34,562 nt of DNA from an uncultured Clostridia bacterium (lineage in GTDB: Bacteria > Bacillota > Clostridia > TANB77 > CAG-508): NCBI GenBank assembly GCA_944387535.1, contig CALXFI010000008.1:1-34562 (forward strand), read 5' to 3'. Below are positions 32,183 to 34,562 of the stretch, one piece after another (position 1 is the stretch's first letter; each line of letters begins with the position of its first letter). Made by a program: the position numbers and the translations under genes. The notes under the pieces are model-generated. The model made no database searches and was not told the DNA's origin. It was given only the letters and a program-made list of their open reading frames with translations.

Positions 32183-32494
32183 ATGAAGAAATTTTCAGAA
32201 GAAGAAAAAGAAAAATACGTAAGAGGATTCAAGAACTGTACGTTGCCACTATATGATTATGCAAGAAAGATGAAAATTAATCCAGAAGATTTAAAGCAAT
32301 GGCTAAAAGAAGATGATGGCTCAGCATTATTTGGAAAAATAGAAATGTCAAATATAGTAGGAACACCATCAAGTACATTAATAAAAAGAACAGCAATAAA
32401 ATTTGAAAGTGAAAATATAAAAATAGAACTAAAAGAAAATTATGACAAAGCATTATTAATGAACTTGATGGAGGTACTAATAAATGTTAAATGA
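32183..32494 (+). CDS. tnpA: IS66 accessory protein TnpA (OrfA)
   Basis: A 103-aa protein from the ATG at 32183, behind GGAGGTAGTTGAT; the open frame extends back to 32129 into the terminal repeat but has no supporting site there. MKKFSEEEKEKYVRGFKNC, DYARKMKINPEDLKQWLKED is a helix-turn-helix of the IS66 OrfA/IS3-like kind that probably binds the element's ends. It overlaps orfB by 11 bases, the coupling usual for IS66. The C-terminus (KFESENIKIELKENYDKALL) resembles the OrfA beta-hairpin tail. Confidence 0.85.
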   Translation: MKKFSEEEKEKYVRGFKNCTLPLYDYARKMKINPEDLKQWLKEDDGSALFGKIEMSNIVGTPSSTLIKRTAIKFESENIKIELKENYDKALLMNLMEVLINVK

Positions 32495-32861
32495 TTTATT
32501 AAGGAGTATATCTACAATATATATAGTATATGGAGCAACAGATTTTAGAAAACAAATACATTCTTTATGTAATATCGTAATAAATGAGTTTAAAATGGAT
32601 CCATATCAAAAAGTAGCATTTATATTCTGTAATAGAAAAAGAACAAGTATAAAAATACTATGTTATGATAGAAATGGATTTATATTAGCACAAAAGAAGT
32701 TATTGGATTTTAACAAAATGAAATTCAAATGGCCTAGAAATAAAGGTGAGCTAAAAAGCATAACAAAAGAACAATTAAATTGGTTATTATCAGGATTAGA
32801 GATATTTCCTAAAAAATATTTTGAAGATATAGAAATTAATAAAGATAACATGGCAATATAA
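32484..32861 (+). CDS. tnpB: IS66 accessory protein TnpB (OrfB)
   Basis: A 125-aa IS66 Orf2-like protein, unrelated to the RNA-guided TnpB. Recognisable by IYIVYGATDFRKQIHSLCNI near the N-terminus, VAFIFCNRKRTSIKILCYDR in the middle and FKWPRNKGELKSITKEQLNW towards the end, all strong family features. Its ATG lies within the end of orfA. It is required for transposition in studied IS66 elements but its biochemical role is not known. Confidence 0.92.
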   Translation: MLNDLLRSISTIYIVYGATDFRKQIHSLCNIVINEFKMDPYQKVAFIFCNRKRTSIKILCYDRNGFILAQKKLLDFNKMKFKWPRNKGELKSITKEQLNWLLSGLEIFPKKYFEDIEINKDNMAI

Positions 32862-33006
32862 AGTTTAAAAAATCTTAAAAAACAAAAATAGTTATCCACA
32901 GAATATTACAACGTCCGTAATAATAATGAAATACAATTGTTACAGACATTTTCCTTTTTTTGGTGTATAATAATACTAGAAAAATCAAAAGGAGAAAAAA
33001 GAGCAA

Positions 33007-34503
33007 ATGTCATACGAAGAATTAATGAACGAGTATAAAGAAACTATAATAGAAAACGAGAATTTAAGATTAGAAAACAACAATTTAAAAAGATTATTAT
33101 TTGGAGTTAAAAGAGAAAGTACACCAAAAAAACCACAGGAAGAAACAAGTATACGATGCTCTCTTTTTGATGATGAATTAAAAGAATTAGACGAAGAAAC
33201 ACAAAAACAAATAGAAGAAAATGTAGAGGAGGTAACTGTCTATAAAAAGAAGAAATCTAAAGAAAGAAAATCAGGAATTAAGAAAAGTGAATTAAAAAAT
33301 ATAGAAATAGAAGTAAAAGAATATGATATAAATAAAGAAGAAAGATGTCCAGTCTGCGATGGAGAATTAAAAGAAGTAAGTAAAGAAGTAGTACGCCAAG
33401 AAATAAAATATATTCCAGGAAAGTTTGTATTAACAAATTATGTTCAATACACATATAAGTGTAAGGAATGCGGAGGTAAAAATAGTGATAATGCAAGTTT
33501 CGTATTTATGAAGACAAGAGTACCAAAACCAGTAATAACACATTCATTTGCATCACCATCACTAGCAACAGAAGTAATATACCAAAAATATTATATGGGA
33601 GTACCATTATATAGACAAGAAAAAATGTGGGATGATAGAGGATTAGTATTACCAAGAAATATGATGGCGAACTGGAATATAAAAATATCAGAATACTACT
33701 TTAATAAAATATGTGAATTAATGTATAAGACAATGAAAGCAGAAAATGAAGTGCTTCATGATGATGAGACTAAAATGCAATGTAATAAAGAAGCTGGAAG
33801 AAAAGCATCAAGTAATTCATATATGTGGGTATCACGTTCAGGGGAAAAAGAGAAAAAACAAGGAATAATATTTATGTACTCACCAAGCAGAAGTGAAAAG
33901 ACAGCAAAAGAATTCACACAGGGATTTAAAGGAATACTAGTAACAGATGGATATTCTTCATATAATAACCTAGAAGGAGTAACACATGCAGAGTGTTGGG
34001 CACATGCTAGAAGATACTTTTATGAGAGCATCCCTTTAGACGAAAACAAAAAGCTAAACACAAATGCATATGGATACCAAGGTTTAGAATATTGTAACAA
34101 GCTATTTAAAATAGAAGAAAAAATAGCTAATTTAAGCGTGGACGAAAAAGTAAAAACGAGACAAGAGAAGTCTAAACCTATTATAGAAGATTTCTATAAG
34201 TGGGTTAGTTCAATGATGGACAAAAAAATAATTTTAAATAACAAACTAACCAAAGCATTAACATACGTAACAAACCAAAGAAAAGAATTAACGGAATTTT
34301 TAAATGATGGAAGAATACCATTAACAAATAGTTTAGCAGAAAGATCAATAAGACCATTTGCAGTACATAGAAAGAATTGGTTATTTGCAGATAGTGTAGA
34401 AGGAGCAAAAGCAAATGCAACAATGTACTCAATAATAGAATCAGCTAAAATTAATAGATTAAATATATGGAAGTACATAAAATATTGTAAGCGGTTGATA
34501 TAA
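33007..34503 (+). CDS. tnpC: IS66 transposase TnpC, 3' end replaced by second IS66
   Basis: The DDE transposase, 498 codons in the open frame. N-terminal leucine-rich coiled coil (about 5-35), acidic linker, zinc finger with CPVC and CKECGG (about 115-160), catalytic Asp in VLHDDETKMQ (about 250), Asp in VTDGYSSY (about 314), His/Cys helix ECWAHARRYF, Glu in NSLAERSIRP (about 444). The last native residues read NIWKYIKY; the final CKRLI is encoded by the left end of the next element, and the usual further C-terminal residues are missing. The catalytic core is complete, so activity is uncertain rather than excluded. The ATG follows AAAGGAGAAAAAAGAGCAA. Confidence 0.9.
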   Translation: MSYEELMNEYKETIIENENLRLENNNLKRLLFGVKRESTPKKPQEETSIRCSLFDDELKELDEETQKQIEENVEEVTVYKKKKSKERKSGIKKSELKNIEIEVKEYDINKEERCPVCDGELKEVSKEVVRQEIKYIPGKFVLTNYVQYTYKCKECGGKNSDNASFVFMKTRVPKPVITHSFASPSLATEVIYQKYYMGVPLYRQEKMWDDRGLVLPRNMMANWNIKISEYYFNKICELMYKTMKAENEVLHDDETKMQCNKEAGRKASSNSYMWVSRSGEKEKKQGIIFMYSPSRSEKTAKEFTQGFKGILVTDGYSSYNNLEGVTHAECWAHARRYFYESIPLDENKKLNTNAYGYQGLEYCNKLFKIEEKIANLSVDEKVKTRQEKSKPIIEDFYKWVSSMMDKKIILNNKLTKALTYVTNQRKELTEFLNDGRIPLTNSLAERSIRPFAVHRKNWLFADSVEGAKANATMYSIIESAKINRLNIWKYIKYCKRLI

Positions 34504-34562
34504 ATACGTATTGAATATCCATTACCTCCGTTATAGAATAAATAAAAAATGGAGGTAGTTGA
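34487..34562 (+). mobile_element. left end of a second IS66 element (runs off the window)
   Basis: GTAAGCGG followed by about 68 bases that align with 32105-32180 in the same orientation, including CGTATTGAATAT, TTATAGAATAAA and ATGGAGGTAGTTGA. Many substitutions and small differences show it is a related but distinct copy. It lies inside the 3' end of the first element's tnpC. Confidence 0.85.

Larger units (their letters stand above)
32105..34486 (+). mobile_element. IS66-family element, interrupted at its right end
   Basis: The left end GTAAGCGG begins at 32105, one base after the RT stop codon. It is followed by three plus-strand ORFs in IS66 order (orfA, orfB, tnpC). Before the end of tnpC a second GTAAGCGG left end starts at 34487, so the right end of this copy is not seen in the window. 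Confidence 0.85.

Overview
The window is very AT-rich and carries a Gram-positive (Firmicute, probably Clostridia) accessory-rich chromosomal segment. Supporting signs are strong GGAGG-type ribosome binding sites, LPXTG sortase substrates, cohesin and dockerin modules, a CsoR-copA-copZ copper operon and IS200/IS605, IS66 and DDE insertion sequences. No tRNA, rRNA or CRISPR array was seen. Almost everything from 1 to 30.4 kb is on the minus strand.

Layout. 0.1-3.3 kb: a minus-strand run of small housekeeping or hypothetical genes (PHP phosphoesterase remnant, DUF3592 protein, 52-aa protein, membrane protein, YbaK-type deacylase, alpha/beta hydrolase). 3.3-6.9 kb: an insertion and decay zone with an apparently intact IS605-type tnpA/tnpB element sitting in the PHP gene, a DDE transposase broken into three frames, a solo IS605-like end and a Fic-domain remnant. 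6.9-15.4 kb: P-type ATPase, DUF362 protein, a MerR regulator with a CMD-cupin enzyme behind a textbook 19-bp-spacer promoter, a zinc-ribbon protein, an NAD-dependent epimerase followed in frame by an acyltransferase tail, and an ABC-F ATPase.

15.4-26.2 kb is the most distinctive part: a cell-surface cohesin/dockerin/sortase island in two modules. Module 1 reads sortase, LPQTG-anchored cohesin, then a 1066-aa non-enzymatic surface protein with an N-terminal dockerin. Module 2 reads LPKTG-anchored cohesin, sortase, glucosaminidase with C-terminal dockerin, then a membrane-anchored cohesin with cadherin-like domains. A divergent XRE regulator lies between the modules, and two 15-bp palindromic sites spaced 31 bp apart overlap the module 1 promoter. 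The simplest reading is that sortases fix cohesins to the wall and the cohesins hold the dockerin-bearing proteins on the surface, a small cellulosome-like display system carrying an adhesin-like protein and a peptidoglycan hydrolase rather than cellulases.

26.3-30.5 kb: undecaprenol kinase and PAP2 phosphatase genes (lipid carrier recycling), then the copper operon csoR-copA-copZ with its operator inside the promoter spacer. 30.5-34.6 kb: a roughly 650-bp non-coding stretch with a duplicated leader, a reverse transcriptase with the GxxxSQ motif typical of diversity-generating retroelements, and an IS66 element that starts right after the RT stop codon and is itself interrupted by the left end of a second, non-identical IS66.
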